Assembly: GCA_016735225.1 (NCBI GenBank)
Contig: JAERRX010000149.1
Coordinates: 1-34,523 of the forward strand
Source of the DNA: Sulfurimonas sp.
GTDB taxonomy: Bacteria > Campylobacterota > Campylobacteria > Campylobacterales > Sulfurimonadaceae
Reading direction: 5' to 3'
DNA: 34,523 nt
The position numbers and the translations under genes are program-made. The stretch's first letter is position 1; each line of letters starts with the position of its first letter. A model generated the notes under the pieces. The model saw nothing but the letters and a program-made list of their open reading frames with translations. It did not search any database and was not told where the DNA came from. Positions 17,551 through 27,767 of this stretch are shown here, in pieces.

Positions 17551-17616
17551 ACTCTGTCATCCTCAGCTTGACTGGGGATCTAGTTGGACTCCCAGTCAAG
17601 CTGAGAGTGACGGAGT
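17551..17616. repeat. Imperfect inverted repeat hairpin of the 'SQLDWGS' dispersed type
   Basis: ACTCTGTCATCCTCAGCTTGACTGGG ... CCCAGTCAAGCTGAGAGTGACGGAGT; about 26-bp arms with 3 mismatches. Confidence 0.8.
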
Positions 17617-17737
17617 AAAAAACATTCAAATCCATATAAATATTTCAAACTCTGTTGATGATAACCTGCTAAAACCACTCTCAATCTAGTTGGCATTTTT
17701 ATCCTTTCTTTTATGGTTTTAAAGGTAGATAATAAAA

Positions 17738-17764
17738 GTAGATATTCAATCACAGGAGTGTAAT
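17738..17764 (+). repeat. Copy 2 of dispersed 'AATCACAGGRGTGTA' intergenic repeat
   Basis: gtagatattcaatcacaggagtgtaat, near-identical to 13213-13238. Confidence 0.6.
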
Positions 17765-17840
17765 TCATCGACAAATGCAGGTTCTAAATCTAAATATGGT
17801 TCAAAATGCTAGTGAAAAAGAATTAGACAATAGCTATAGC

Positions 17841-19337
17841 TTACTTTTCCCACTCTATGTAGTTGTGCCATATACCACTATTGCTTTTTTCTACATTTTT
17901 TATATCTCTGTTTATTGTTGTTATGGAGTTTGGAATATATAAAAATAGGTAGGGGTTATCTTTTACTATGACTTTAAACATCTCTCTCCAAAGCTTACCT
18001 AGTCTCTTTCTATCTATGATACTTTGCGACTCCTCTATCATCCTATCTACTTTTTCATTTTTATAGCCTACGAGGTTAAAGCCACCTGTTTTGTCGTTAT
18101 CACTATGCCAAAAAAGATATGGGTCTGGAGTTGATGAGAGTCCCCATCCTAAAAGTACACTATCAAACTTATGTGGAAAGACTATCATGTTTAAAAATGC
18201 CTGCCACTCCATAACTCTTAAGGTTACTATAACACCTGCTTTTTTTAGTTGATGTTGTAGTATTTGAGCCGTGTAGGGTCTCGTGGCACTAGAGTTTGAA
18301 GTGACTATCTCAAAACTAAAGGGATGTTTTTCATCATAACCAGCTTCACTAAGGAGCTGTTTTGCTCTTTTTATATTTTGTTTTGGTGCTTTTACATCTT
18401 TGTTGAAAGCTATGGTTTCTGGAAGAAAAGGTCCAGTGCAGACTTTAGCATGTTTAAAAAACAAGATATCTACTATCTCTTGTCTATCTATAGCTAAAGA
18501 TAGAGCAAGTCTAACTTTTGGGTTTTTAAACTTTTCTCTTCTGAGGTTAAAACCTAAGTAAGTATAAGAGTGGCTTATCTCTTCGTAGATATTAAACTTT
18601 TTAAAAAAGTCATCACTCAACTGCCTTTCATACTGCATAGGCTCGATGCTACCAACATCTAAGGCACTTGACTTTAACATCAAAAAGCGTGTCATAGGGT
18701 CTGCAATAACATGAAAAGATATTTTGTCTATTTTTGCCCTGCCCTCAAAATAATCATCAAAAGCCACTAAGATAATATCTTTGGAATGCTCTAGGCGATG
18801 GAGTTTATATGCTCCTGTTCCTATGGGTTTTGTGTTGAACTTAGAGTTCATAAAGTTTTTCTCATCTTTTAAAATATGTTCTGGCAAGATACCCATCATC
18901 CAAGTTTCAAGGGCTTTAAAATATGCTTTTTTGTAAGTAACTCTTATAGTATAAGCATCTACTATTTCTACATCTTTTACAAAACGAAAGGCTGCACTAT
19001 ATGGAGAAACTACACTCGGTGATATGAGAGTTTTGTAGGTAAAAAGAACATCTTTTGCGGTAAGCTTTTCCCCATCATGCCAGAGTACATTTTGATGGAG
19101 TTTAAAGATAAGAGTAGTGTCATTTTCATAGTAAAACTCTTTTGCCAAATCACCGACAATAGTAGTAGAATCTTTGTCAAACTTAACAAGCCCATTGAAC
19201 AAAAAACCAGCTATTTCTGAAGAGCTGGAGTCTGTTGCTAAAAGGGGGTTTAGCCTAGATGGATTTGCTGACGTTGCTAGATGCAAGGTCGAAGCAAAAA
19301 CATTTAAAGATAAGAAAAAGAGTATAAGTAGTTTCAC
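17841..19337 (-). CDS. Peptide/dipeptide ABC transporter substrate-binding protein (SBP_bac_5)
   Basis: Signal peptide; 'LFNGLVKFDKD..', 'LHQNVLWHDGEKLTAKDVLFTYKTLISP', 'GTGAYKL', 'RLALSLAIDRQEIVD'. Confidence 0.9.
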   Translation of the reverse strand: MKLLILFFLSLNVFASTLHLATSANPSRLNPLLATDSSSSEIAGFLFNGLVKFDKDSTTIVGDLAKEFYYENDTTLIFKLHQNVLWHDGEKLTAKDVLFTYKTLISPSVVSPYSAAFRFVKDVEIVDAYTIRVTYKKAYFKALETWMMGILPEHILKDEKNFMNSKFNTKPIGTGAYKLHRLEHSKDIILVAFDDYFEGRAKIDKISFHVIADPMTRFLMLKSSALDVGSIEPMQYERQLSDDFFKKFNIYEEISHSYTYLGFNLRREKFKNPKVRLALSLAIDRQEIVDILFFKHAKVCTGPFLPETIAFNKDVKAPKQNIKRAKQLLSEAGYDEKHPFSFEIVTSNSSATRPYTAQILQHQLKKAGVIVTLRVMEWQAFLNMIVFPHKFDSVLLGWGLSSTPDPYLFWHSDNDKTGGFNLVGYKNEKVDRMIEESQSIIDRKRLGKLWREMFKVIVKDNPYLFLYIPNSITTINRDIKNVEKSNSGIWHNYIEWEK

Positions 19338-19347
19338 TCAAAAACTT

Positions 19348-20727
19348 TTATTGTATAGATTTGTCATTAACTTTTAAGTTTTCATCTTTAAACTTAAGCA
19401 TAAAGACAATATCATCTCCATCTTTTTTTGCAAAAGAGTTTGCCATGCCAGTCACAGGAAATCTATTGTTTAGTTGAGAGTAAAACTCTTTTGAAAGTTT
19501 TACAGTTGAGTCTATGCTTAACTTTTCAATAAGCTTTCCAAAAGAATCTTCGGATCGTAGAGATAGACCTAAAATCTCTTTAACAACAAGCTTAGTTGCT
19601 ATGCTAAACCCATCTATAGAAGGTTTTTTATCAAGAGATAGTTTTTTAACTGAAAGATCTGCTATGTTTAGAGTCAAACCTTTTGATACGATCTTTACAA
19701 GAGCATCTTGGAGTTCCTCATCAAGGCTACTAGAGTAGTTCTTTTGTTGAAGTGCTATTAGTTTTCTAAACTCTTCATAGCTTGCTTTATCGACTCCATC
19801 TAAAATGATGTCATAGTTAAAGTTTGATAAAATCAAGTTAAGCTCTTGTGACTTTAAGTCAAACTTTTTAAAAGAACTTTTAGTATGGAACTTTGCTTTT
19901 TCTTCTTGAGTGTTTGAAGATATATCAAACTTAGCATCATCAACATCTAGCTTAGCTTTAACCCCTCCAGCCTCACTCATCAGCACAGAAAACTTTTCAA
20001 CAATAGTGTCAGAACTATATGTAGTGCTTGTCTTAAAGTTAGAGTCAAAGGCAATATTTTTCAAGTTGAACTTTATATTTTCATCCGATGCACTGACTTC
20101 AAAGTTTATTTTTGAGATTTTAGATTTTAAACTTTCTGGAGCTACTAGCAGACCATTGCCACTATATGTAGCTTTATTTAGCTCAAACACTATCTTAGTT
20201 TTGTTATCAAAAGTATAACTTTCATCTATATCTTTTATAAATCCAGAAAAAGAACTATCTCTTAAAGAGTAGTTTACATGGTATAAAATACTCTTCTTCT
20301 CGAGTAGGCTCTTTATATAGTTATAAAAAGAGGTATCATCTTTTTGTATATCTTTTACCATCTGAGTAGATAAAGAAAGAGGATAAATATCTACTAGTAT
20401 ATCGCTAACAAAAGGGATGTTGAAGTACTCTATATCTATACCGACAACACCGCCATCGAGCATAGTGTCAATATATGGAGGGAGTTGAACACCTGCATAT
20501 TGGTTTAGATACTCTATAAACTTTGGAGCATCTGAAACTAAAAACTCATAATGTTTTTTTGTTTGAAAGTATGTTGCATCTGTTGAAGAGTTTTTGATCT
20601 CTACACCATTGGAGGTCAGCAAACTAACTCTTGTCTCTAAGACTTTTTGGGTTGCACTATTTCCTACGAGAGGAAGAATTACGACTATTGCGATAACTAC
20701 ACAAAATGCTATGATGATTTTTTTCAC
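19348..20727 (-). CDS. DUF945-like protein
   Basis: N-terminal TM helix followed by a long YdgA/DUF945-like architecture. Confidence 0.6.
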   Translation of the reverse strand: MKKIIIAFCVVIAIVVILPLVGNSATQKVLETRVSLLTSNGVEIKNSSTDATYFQTKKHYEFLVSDAPKFIEYLNQYAGVQLPPYIDTMLDGGVVGIDIEYFNIPFVSDILVDIYPLSLSTQMVKDIQKDDTSFYNYIKSLLEKKSILYHVNYSLRDSSFSGFIKDIDESYTFDNKTKIVFELNKATYSGNGLLVAPESLKSKISKINFEVSASDENIKFNLKNIAFDSNFKTSTTYSSDTIVEKFSVLMSEAGGVKAKLDVDDAKFDISSNTQEEKAKFHTKSSFKKFDLKSQELNLILSNFNYDIILDGVDKASYEEFRKLIALQQKNYSSSLDEELQDALVKIVSKGLTLNIADLSVKKLSLDKKPSIDGFSIATKLVVKEILGLSLRSEDSFGKLIEKLSIDSTVKLSKEFYSQLNNRFPVTGMANSFAKKDGDDIVFMLKFKDENLKVNDKSIQ

Positions 20728-20840
20728 TGAATTTACCTTTATATTGTTTAAAGATATTATATAAAAAAAGTCTTAATCTATGGTTATAAGAAGAAAGAAT
20801 TTTACCAATGCAAGAGCATCGGTAAAAATATAGAGAAATT

Positions 20841-21233
20841 CTAGCGTTTTGAGAACTGACGAGAGCGACGAGCTTTACGCTTACCTGGTTTCTTACGCTC
20901 AACAACACGAGCATCACGAGTCATCATACCTTCTGGTTTAAGAATCGCTTTGATAGCAGGATCAAATGCAACTAATGCACGAGAGATACCATGACGAAGA
21001 GCATCGGCTTGACCACCAAAACCACCACCTACAGTGCTAGCGATAATATCAACTGAGCCATCTTGTTTAGAGATAACCAATGGTTGTTTAACACGAAGTT
21101 TCTTAGCTTCAAGTCCACCTAACCATGCATCTAAAGAAAGACCATTTACTGTTATCTTACCACTTCCTGGAGTTAACCATACTTTTGCTATAGACGCTTT
21201 ACGACGACCTGTTGCGTATATTTTATTTGCCAT
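20841..21233 (-). CDS. rpsI: 30S ribosomal protein S9
   Basis: '[26 protein letters not shown]', C-terminal '[18 protein letters not shown]'. Confidence 0.98.
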   Translation of the reverse strand: MANKIYATGRRKASIAKVWLTPGSGKITVNGLSLDAWLGGLEAKKLRVKQPLVISKQDGSVDIIASTVGGGFGGQADALRHGISRALVAFDPAIKAILKPEGMMTRDARVVERKKPGKRKARRSRQFSKR

Positions 21234-21244
21234 AAATCGATCCT

Positions 21245-21667
21245 TTACTTAGCAAGTTGTGCAGTGTGAGGATGTTGGTCCCCTGCATATATTTTTAATT
21301 TTTTAAGCATCTTTACACCAAGTTTTGTTTTAGGAAGCATACCACGAGTAGCTAGTCTATATAGTTTCTCAGGATTTTTCTCTAGCAACTCAGTCATCTT
21401 AACACTCTTTGTGCTACCGAAGTAACCCGAGTGAGAAAAATACTCTTTATTTGTCACTTTACCAAGACCGTTAAACTTAGCCTTAGATGCATTAATGATA
21501 ACTACATAGTCACCACAGTCAATATTTGGAGTCCAACAAACTTTTCTCTTACCACGAAGTAAAGTAGCTACTTCAGTGATCATACGACCAAAAGTTTTTC
21601 CCTCAGCATCGATTAGAACCCATTTCTGGTCGATCTGTTCAGGAGTTGCAATTTTTGTAAATTTCAT
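21245..21667 (-). CDS. rplM: 50S ribosomal protein L13
   Basis: '[26 protein letters not shown]', '[14 protein letters not shown]', '[10 protein letters not shown]'. Confidence 0.98.
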   Translation of the reverse strand: MKFTKIATPEQIDQKWVLIDAEGKTFGRMITEVATLLRGKRKVCWTPNIDCGDYVVIINASKAKFNGLGKVTNKEYFSHSGYFGSTKSVKMTELLEKNPEKLYRLATRGMLPKTKLGVKMLKKLKIYAGDQHPHTAQLAK

Positions 21668-21749
21668 TCAAAAACCTCTTGTTTTATTTAGTGGTGGAAG
21701 TATAGCTATAAAAACTTACAGATAGCTTAATTTATGGTTAATTTAAGGT

Positions 21750-22850
21750 TTAGAAATAGAGATATTTTATTGCCCAAAGTTCAAATGCTCTATCGGGTAT
21801 GAAGTATTTGTTATCATCTTTGTCTATAAACTCTTTTGCATATAGTTGCTTTAAAGAAGATTGCATAGATGCTCTTGAGATATTTTCAGCATATAAAATA
21901 TCATTACTATATAGTCCTTCACCATGCTTTGACAATATTTTAAAAGCTTTTTTCTGATTTGTACTTAAAATTTCAAACAATGCTTTATAGTGGTCGTTTT
22001 TGCTAAGTAATATCTCATTCATTATTATGTCGATACTATCTTTATCGATGATACTAAACCTTTTTTTATCTATATACAATCTATGTAAAATCATCTGAAT
22101 CAATTTTGTTTCTTTGTCTGCTTTTTCATACAAATACTCTACTATATCTTTAGTGATATTGAGATACTGTTTTGAGTAATTATATATATCTTGTAATTTT
22201 AATGCTCCTAAAGAGATAGGAGTAGCCATAGCATATAAGGGCGACTTGTACTCAAACAAACTATTTAGCAAGTTTCGTTTAGAGCCTGCAAAAATATAAG
22301 ATATATTGTGTGCTTCTTGCATATATTTTCTTAAAGAAGCATCTATTTTTTTATCTTTTATTGAGGTGATTTGTTGAAACTCATCTATTGCCAAAACAAC
22401 TTTTTTAGTTTTTGAGAGTTCAAAGAGAGCATTAAAAGCGTCCTCTAGCTGGTCTTCAAAGGAGAGATGAGATACACTAGGTTTTATGCCCATTTTACCT
22501 GTCGAAACATCAAAGGTTGGCTCAACACTAACTCTCTTAAATATTTTTGATAACTTTTTAATAGACTTAAGTACATCTCCTTTGCTAGAAGCGGTTATTC
22601 CATTTAAAAGCAAACTACCAAAATCTTGTGCGGTTATAATGTTGTATATGTCTATATATATGCCTATATACTCATCACTCAAAGAGTTTAAAACATTTTG
22701 AATTAGCGTACTTTTGCCCATTCTTCTTTTTGAAAAAAGTAAAATGTTTGTAGAGTATTTGATATGAGAAAGCATCTCTTTTATCTCATCATCTCTGCCA
22801 TAAAACATCTCTTTAGATGCTATAATTTCGTATGGAAATGGTGTCATCAT
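21750..22850 (-). CDS. AAA/STAND-like ATPase of the archaeal-ATPase type with C-terminal winged-helix region
   Basis: 'FYGRDDEIKEML', Walker A-like 'FSKRRMGKSTLIQ', Walker B-like 'KVVLAIDEFQQI', C-terminal wHTH-like segment. Confidence 0.8.
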   Translation of the reverse strand: MMTPFPYEIIASKEMFYGRDDEIKEMLSHIKYSTNILLFSKRRMGKSTLIQNVLNSLSDEYIGIYIDIYNIITAQDFGSLLLNGITASSKGDVLKSIKKLSKIFKRVSVEPTFDVSTGKMGIKPSVSHLSFEDQLEDAFNALFELSKTKKVVLAIDEFQQITSIKDKKIDASLRKYMQEAHNISYIFAGSKRNLLNSLFEYKSPLYAMATPISLGALKLQDIYNYSKQYLNITKDIVEYLYEKADKETKLIQMILHRLYIDKKRFSIIDKDSIDIIMNEILLSKNDHYKALFEILSTNQKKAFKILSKHGEGLYSNDILYAENISRASMQSSLKQLYAKEFIDKDDNKYFIPDRAFELWAIKYLYF

Positions 22851-22933
22851 AAAATATCCTTATATTCAATTTTAAATACTTGTTTGTATTTTACATTAAT
22901 TATTTAAAAATATCAAGTATTTTATAAAAGCAT

Positions 22934-25663
22934 CTAAACCCTGATGATCTTTATCTCTTTTTCAAGTAGGTAGCAGATATAGGCATCCACCTCATCGCCA
23001 GTGATCTCTTTTACTACTTTTTGATAGTATTTGACTTGTTTAGTATGCTCTTGTGAGAAATTTGTAGAACTTTTATAGTCTATAACATTCCACAATCCAT
23101 CTCTACTCTTGACTAAAAGGTCTATATAGCGAAGGTTGTTTTTATGCTTGATAGCCTTTTCTTTGTAGCATTTTCCAGAGCTTAGGGATATAAACTTCTT
23201 AGATGCAAGCAGAGAAGCTACTCTGTTTTTTATATCGCATATCTCGCTAGTATCAAGGGAGTAGCCATATTTGTTTATCATCATATCCAGGGCATCTTCT
23301 AGGCTACTTTTTGTAAAATCGCCTAACATCTCAAGCATATAGTGAAGTGCCAAACCGAAGTTTATAGCCTTAAAGTCTTCTTGGACATCTTCTTGAAGTT
23401 TTAAGATATCGCTTTGTGTTCCATAGTACAACTCTTTGTATTCTAAAGTTTTACTCTCCACTTTTAAGTTAGAGCTATAAGGCAAGGAGGAGTTTGCTAG
23501 AGATAACTTTCCGCTATATTGAGTCTTAAGTTCTAAGATGTCAAAGATAGAGTCTTTTGGTTTAGATATAAGAAAAAGGTTTCTTTTTGCTCTAGTAAAG
23601 GCAACATAAAGAGCATTTAAAGAGTCCTCTTTTACCAGCTCCTTTTCCTTTTGAAGGGCAAGAGCATAAGATGGGTCGATAGCATCTCTACCCTTTGAGC
23701 GAAGATATATATTTTGCAGTCTTATGCCATCGTATTCGTAGATGATGGTGTTTCTTGCAGGAGGTACTTTTTTTAGTCTATCCATCACGATAACATGCTC
23801 ATACTCTAAACCCTTAGACTTATGAATAGTTAAAACCTTAACACCATTTAAGTCAGATGCAGCACCACTTGCATCTAGTCGCTCATACTCAAAGAGCAAC
23901 TCCTCTATATCTCCATACTTTCCTACAACATCTAAAAAGCGGATAAGATGAAAGTCATCACTAAAAAGATGATACTCTTGTATCGCTTTTTTTATAATAT
24001 TTAAAAGATTTGTTTTGTAAAAATATACTTTTTTTATCTCTTTAACCTCCTCTCCTATCAATGCAAAGAAGTTGTGTTTATATATATCCACCTCAAAATA
24101 TTGGTACTTTAAGTACTCCAAAACCGCTTTTACACCCTTTTGGTTTATAAGTTTTGTGGTTGTTTCTGTCACAACTTCTATCTTTTCATCTTGTAAAAGT
24201 TGCTTTATGCTTTCTCCATCTCCATTTGTTGCACACAAGATGGCTATCTCGTTTATATCTGCTCCTAAAGATATCAAACTTTTTACTTTTTCTAAACTCT
24301 CTTCTAGTATCTCTTCGCCACAAAGCACTTCCACATAACCAGCATCCGCATCTACTCTAACACTCTGCGGTGCATAGTTTTTTATCTTGCCCTCAAAGGT
24401 TTCATTTACAAAGCTTATGACCTCTTTTTGGGAACGATAGTTTATGAGAAGTGGCTCAACCTCAGTTGCACACTCTTTTACAACCTCGCCAAACAATGAG
24501 CTAACCCCACCTCTAAAACGGTAGATAGACTGCTTAACATCTCCAACAAAAAAGAAGCTTCCATCTTCGCTTGTTCCATTGCCTGATATTATCTCACTTA
24601 TCAGAGGTTTTAATATCTCATACTGTAAAACACTTGTATCTTGAAACTCATCTAAAAGGATATGCTCTATCTTTGCATCTAGTCTAAAGTATAAAAACTC
24701 ACTATCAACCCCATAGTTTAAAATATGATGAACTAAAACTGTAACATCATTAAAGCTTAGCTCATTGTCTTGTGAATACAGCTCTTTTTTTGCCTTAGTA
24801 TATATAGTTCTTAGCTCATTTAGTGCATAAAAAAAGTTCTGCTCTTTTGCTATGGTATGGTTTTTTATAGCCTCTTGAATGATATGTAGATGCAGATCCA
24901 TCTCTGAGCAATAACACTTTTTAAAAACCCAATACTCCAAACTCTCCTTAGCTACCCAAGACTTTTCTTTTAGCACATCAAAGCTATCAGCTAAAACTGC
25001 CTTTTTTAAAGTAGCAGAAGCACCACTACAATTATCTACAATATTTTTCAAACCCTCAAGAGCATCTAGGGCTATAGACTCAAAATGAAGATACTCCTCT
25101 TTTTTAAATTTTAAGTGAGACAGCTCCTCTTGCTTTATATAAAACTCATCTAAAAGAGAAAATATATCTCCTAGTCTTTTTTTAAAAAGTAGTGATAGTT
25201 TTATGAGAGTAGTTTTTTTTCTAGCAGTACTAACCTCACTCAAAAAACGAGAAAGTAGCTTAAGCTCATGTTGAGAGTTCATAGTTGAGAAGTCTGGCAT
25301 CAAAGAGGCATAAAGAGAAAACTTTCGCAGTATTTGAGAAAAGAACTTATCTATGGTCATGATCTTAGTGTTTGCATTTAAAAACTCATCTAAGATGCTC
25401 TTTCTACTGCTTAGTAGATGCTCTTTAGAGAGTCCTGTAACCTCAGCTATAACATCCAACTCCCCACGAGTCTGTAACTCTTCTAGGGTCAAAACTATTC
25501 TCTCACTCATCTCAAAAGCAGCTTTGTTTGTAAAAGTAAGTGCAAGTATCTTAGATGCAGATGCACCCTTAAACAAAAGACTTAGATAACGCACAACTAG
25601 CATAAATGTCTTGCCACTTCCTGCACTTGCTTCATAGGCGAGATTTTTTTTAAATTTACTCAT
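22934..25663 (-). CDS. addA: AddA/RecB-like helicase-nuclease
   Basis: 'ASAGSGKTFMLVVRYL', 'ALTFTNKAAFEMSERI', 'LLDEFQDTSVLQYEIL', 'YVAFTRAKRNLFLI', C-terminal nuclease-like 'YIDLLV...VIDYKSS'. Confidence 0.85.
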   Translation of the reverse strand: MSKFKKNLAYEASAGSGKTFMLVVRYLSLLFKGASASKILALTFTNKAAFEMSERIVLTLEELQTRGELDVIAEVTGLSKEHLLSSRKSILDEFLNANTKIMTIDKFFSQILRKFSLYASLMPDFSTMNSQHELKLLSRFLSEVSTARKKTTLIKLSLLFKKRLGDIFSLLDEFYIKQEELSHLKFKKEEYLHFESIALDALEGLKNIVDNCSGASATLKKAVLADSFDVLKEKSWVAKESLEYWVFKKCYCSEMDLHLHIIQEAIKNHTIAKEQNFFYALNELRTIYTKAKKELYSQDNELSFNDVTVLVHHILNYGVDSEFLYFRLDAKIEHILLDEFQDTSVLQYEILKPLISEIISGNGTSEDGSFFFVGDVKQSIYRFRGGVSSLFGEVVKECATEVEPLLINYRSQKEVISFVNETFEGKIKNYAPQSVRVDADAGYVEVLCGEEILEESLEKVKSLISLGADINEIAILCATNGDGESIKQLLQDEKIEVVTETTTKLINQKGVKAVLEYLKYQYFEVDIYKHNFFALIGEEVKEIKKVYFYKTNLLNIIKKAIQEYHLFSDDFHLIRFLDVVGKYGDIEELLFEYERLDASGAASDLNGVKVLTIHKSKGLEYEHVIVMDRLKKVPPARNTIIYEYDGIRLQNIYLRSKGRDAIDPSYALALQKEKELVKEDSLNALYVAFTRAKRNLFLISKPKDSIFDILELKTQYSGKLSLANSSLPYSSNLKVESKTLEYKELYYGTQSDILKLQEDVQEDFKAINFGLALHYMLEMLGDFTKSSLEDALDMMINKYGYSLDTSEICDIKNRVASLLASKKFISLSSGKCYKEKAIKHKNNLRYIDLLVKSRDGLWNVIDYKSSTNFSQEHTKQVKYYQKVVKEITGDEVDAYICYLLEKEIKIIRV

Positions 25664-25873
25664 AATTTCCTCATTGACTACTTAAAGGTTTATAGCTACT
25701 CACACTATTTTATAGTTTAAGCCTCGTTGTTTAAAATATAGATATAATACTTAGATATAAGTTGAATTTTTAGTTTTAGTTTTATATCAAGAGATTGTAA
25801 CTAATTTTAAACAAGATTTCAACTTTTAAATTTATTGTAGCTTAAATTGTAAGTTATTTTTATAGGTTGGTAC

Positions 25874-26389
25874 ATGTTTTACTTTAGATATATTATCTCC
25901 TTTGCATCTTTTATGTTTTTAGTTGCTTGTAGTAGTAGCCCTACTCCGCCACAAGAGAAGTTTGCCAAACAGGCTATATCGATAACCTATGTTAGTAGCC
26001 AAAAGTTAAATAGCTACAACAATCAAGCCCATACAATTCCTCTCGTAGTATATCAACTAAACGATATCGACAGTTTTGATGGTCTAAAAAAAGATAAAGA
26101 TGGCATCATAAAGCTTTTAAAAGCTGAAAAATATGATAAAAGTGTTATGAGTGTAGAGAAATACTATGTATCGCCTAATGAGACTAAAGAGCTACTGCTT
26201 GACCGAGCAGAAAAAACAGCTTGGGTAGCGATAGTAGCAGGTTACTACGACATGCAAGCATCCCAATCAACACTACAATACCAAACTCCCCCATACAATG
26301 CTTTAAAACTTTGGAGTAGTGAGGCAAGTCAAAAATTTCTTACAATAAAACTATATTTAGATAAATCATCAATTGAACAAATGGAATAG
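25874..26389 (+). CDS. tssJ: Type VI secretion system lipoprotein TssJ
   Basis: Lipobox 'FLVACSSS'; 'HTIPLVVYQLNDIDSFDGL', 'AKYYD/GYYD' region; followed by tssK. Confidence 0.85.
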   Translation: MFYFRYIISFASFMFLVACSSSPTPPQEKFAKQAISITYVSSQKLNSYNNQAHTIPLVVYQLNDIDSFDGLKKDKDGIIKLLKAEKYDKSVMSVEKYYVSPNETKELLLDRAEKTAWVAIVAGYYDMQASQSTLQYQTPPYNALKLWSSEASQKFLTIKLYLDKSSIEQME

Positions 26390-26391
26390 CT

Positions 26392-27765
26392 ATGAACTCT
26401 ATTAAACCTATATATTGGCATCAAGGTCTTTTTTTAAAACCGCATCATTTTCAGTACCTACAGGCATTTGCACAAGAAGATAGCCTCGCTATTAAAGAAA
26501 GTATTAAGCCGTATTTTTGGGGTCTTTCAAAGATAGATATCGATAAAAAAGAGTTACTAAATAAAAACTTTTTACTTGAAAACTTAGAACTTGTATTTAT
26601 AGATGGAACCAGTATAAAGCTAGATCAAAATACCATTGCAACTGCTCGTTCTTTTGAAGATGTAGAAGAAGATAGCATCAAAGTATATGTAGGCTTAAAG
26701 TCTTTTTCTTCAAATGATGTTAATGTTACAGAGCTTGATTCTTATGAAAATATTCAAAAGGTAGATACTCGTTTTATAAGTAAAAAAGATGCACTAAATG
26801 TAAACAACCTTTACCATAGCGATGAAACCGCAGAGATACAATTTATGGACTACTATATAAAGATATTTTTTGAGAATGAACTAGATAGCTTAAACTCATA
26901 TCAAGTCATACCAATCGCAAAGATAGATATACTCGCAGATAAGGTGACTTTGAGCAGTGACTATACACCACCTTTGATAAACATAGAAGCTGATATAAAT
27001 TTTTATGAGATCATAAAGTATATTGAAAAAGATTTAACCTCTCATGCTATTCAACTAGAAGAGTATAAGCTACCATCTGATAGCTCAACACAAGAACCAC
27101 AATATCTTAAGTATATAATGGCACTTCAAGCCATAGTTCCCTATATCTCACAGCTCAAGCATCTTATAAAAACTCCAAATATCCACCCTTGGCAATATTA
27201 TGGACTTTTTTCACAGCTCATCGGGGTTCTTAGCACATTCTCCTCGAGAGTAAACTTTTTAGGAAGGTTAGAAAATGGAAACTATCTTTTACAAGAGTAC
27301 AACCACCTAAATCTCAATGAATGTTTTAGCAACATAAAACTACTTATATCTGAACTACTAGATGGTATCATCATTGGTCCAGACTATGTATTGCCATTTA
27401 AAAAAGATGACACATCGTTTAGTTTAGACTGTCCTGTTCTTATTTTCAATGCTAGATATAGATACTTTTTAGTCTTAAAAATGCCCCTAGACTCACTAGA
27501 ATTGCAAAGCAGTTTTTCTGAATTTGCCAAAATTTCTAGCTCTTTAGAGATAGAGATGATAGTAGATAGATCACTAAAAGGACTTCCTTTTGAGCTACAC
27601 CATGAACCTATACAAGGTTTACCACAAAGAGAAAATAGTTGTTATTTTGAACTTAAAACAGATGACTCACATTGGTCGGGAATTCAACAAGCACAGAACA
27701 TATCTATAGAGTTTGATGATGCAGTTGAGGATCTCTACATAGAGCTTGTAGTGTTAAAAAGGTGA
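26392..27765 (+). CDS. tssK: Type VI secretion system baseplate subunit TssK
   Basis: N-terminal 'PIYWHQGLFLKPHHFQ', characteristic of TssK. Confidence 0.95.
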   Translation: MNSIKPIYWHQGLFLKPHHFQYLQAFAQEDSLAIKESIKPYFWGLSKIDIDKKELLNKNFLLENLELVFIDGTSIKLDQNTIATARSFEDVEEDSIKVYVGLKSFSSNDVNVTELDSYENIQKVDTRFISKKDALNVNNLYHSDETAEIQFMDYYIKIFFENELDSLNSYQVIPIAKIDILADKVTLSSDYTPPLINIEADINFYEIIKYIEKDLTSHAIQLEEYKLPSDSSTQEPQYLKYIMALQAIVPYISQLKHLIKTPNIHPWQYYGLFSQLIGVLSTFSSRVNFLGRLENGNYLLQEYNHLNLNECFSNIKLLISELLDGIIIGPDYVLPFKKDDTSFSLDCPVLIFNARYRYFLVLKMPLDSLELQSSFSEFAKISSSLEIEMIVDRSLKGLPFELHHEPIQGLPQRENSCYFELKTDDSHWSGIQQAQNISIEFDDAVEDLYIELVVLKR

Positions 27766-27767
27766 AG

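Noticed and set aside
17299-17774. ORFs 17299..17571, 17468..17689 and 17580..17774
   Set aside because: Run through intergenic hairpin and dispersed repeats; the peptides 'PQLDWGSSWTPSQAE' and 'NYTPVIEY' are repeat artefacts.
20657-20917. 86-aa minus-strand ORF between rpsI and the DUF945 gene
   Set aside because: Out-of-frame overlap with the rpsI 3' end and the DUF945 5' end.
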